From: Petrolisthes cinctipes
Lineage: Eukaryota; Arthropoda; Malacostraca; Decapoda; Porcellanidae
Assembly (NCBI GenBank): GCA_033782935.1
Contig: JAWQEG010000710.1
Span: 1,736,001 to 1,800,000 of the forward strand
Direction: 5' to 3'
DNA length: 64,000 bases
In this document: one piece after another, positions 63,801 to 64,000 of the stretch
Layout: each line of letters starts with the position of its first letter
Position numbering within the stretch: the first letter of the stretch is position 1
Program-made: the position numbers and the translations under genes
Notes under the pieces: generated by a model
What the model was told of the DNA's origin: nothing
Database searches by the model: none
Seen by the model: only the letters and a program-made list of their open reading frames with translations

Positions 63801-64000
63801 ACACGGAGTAGGCATGTACAGATCGCTTCAGGGACCCCAAAATATCGAATTTTCGGGTGTTTTGAGCCTGGATTTGAGATATAAACGGGTAGTGAAGATG
63901 AATGCACTTATCGACTTTTGGGCACCAAAAATATCGATTTTGAGCATATTTTGGGTCTGTATCTTGAAAAATATCTAACTAGGAGTAGGCATGTACAGAT

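Larger units (their letters stand above)
1..64000. repeat. Uninterrupted tandem satellite DNA array (family not recognised)
   Basis: The motifs AAAATATCGATTTT and AAAATATCGAATTTTCGGG alternate through the entire window, always in the same orientation, with conserved text between them such as GAGTAGGCATGTACAGATCGC. Units are 176-177 bp (long) or 147 bp (short), which implies roughly 380-400 units. I saw no non-satellite insertion, no inverted block and no flank at either edge, so the array extends beyond both ends. Consensus GC is about 40% by hand count. Arrays like this are typical of eukaryotic centromeric, pericentromeric or subtelomeric heterochromatin; that placement is inference. I do not recognise the family. 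Open frames inside the array are repeat by-products and are not annotated as genes. Confidence 0.97.
57897..64000. repeat. 7,410-bp tandem segmental duplication, copy 2 (truncated by window end)
   Basis: About 6,104 bp of copy 2 is visible, directly following copy 1. By eye I found eight single-base differences from copy 1. They lie near 58,056, 58,563, 58,690, 60,034, 60,372, 61,658, 63,131 and 63,143, and I saw no indel. That is about 99.9% identity, far above the similarity of neighbouring units to each other, so the event is recent (or an assembly duplication). Whether the last 1.3 kb of copy 1 is also present in copy 2 cannot be seen. Confidence 0.92.

Noticed and set aside
1..64000. A CRISPR array, because of regularly spaced near-identical motifs
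   Set aside because: The spacing is 88 or 59 bp, the intervening sequence is also repeated and not unique, and there are no cas genes. This is satellite DNA.
1..64000. Telomere-type repeats, such as TTTAGGG-like text in ATTTTAGGGTGTTTT
   Set aside because: These are single substitutions of the normal ATTTTCGGGTG in half B. There are no tandem telomere units.

Overview
The whole window is one uninterrupted tandem satellite DNA array. I find no protein-coding gene, RNA gene, transposable element, CRISPR array or telomere repeat anywhere in the 64 kb. Every repeat unit I read runs in the same orientation. The architecture (hundreds of related units of about 150-180 bp, mosaic higher-order duplication, about 40% GC in the hand-built consensus) points to eukaryotic constitutive heterochromatin such as a centromere, pericentromere or subtelomere. 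A plant is plausible, but I do not recognise the satellite family and cannot name an organism.

Basic unit. The long unit is 176-177 bp and is itself an old dimer. Half A (88 bp) begins AAAATATCGATTTT and half B (88-89 bp) begins AAAATATCGAATTTTCGGG. The two halves align end to end, about two thirds identical by hand count (59/88 ungapped). A second, very common unit is 147 bp. It is the same A half plus a B half of 59 bp that has lost 29 bp between two ATAT direct repeats. The two forms are intermixed, often as 323-324 bp dimers (176/177 + 147). Rarer forms include an 18-bp deletion in half A (seen only from about 34.5 kb onward) and chimeric junctions that fuse A and B partway through.

Layout. 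From 1 to about 34.3 kb the array is a mosaic of nested segmental duplications with copy spacings of 1,921, 10,838/10,690, 1,679, 2,347, 5,234/4,910, 1,205, 5,586 and 5,726 bp. From about 34.3 to 43.4 kb a different set of variants and duplications appears (2,159/2,336, 3,190 and 7,067 bp), including the 18-bp-deleted A half. From about 43.4 to 50.5 kb there are runs of fairly regular 176-bp units. From 50,487 to the end there is a very recent 7,410-bp tandem duplication: copy 1 spans 50,487-57,896, copy 2 starts at 57,897 and runs off the window, and I saw only eight substitutions over about 6.1 kb.

The many open reading frames are a by-product of the repeat. On the minus strand the unit has few stops, and 147 and 177 are both multiples of three, so a frame can run through several units until a 176-bp unit shifts it. 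I annotate none of them as genes. The biology worth following is the evolution and possible chromatin role of the array, not an encoded system.
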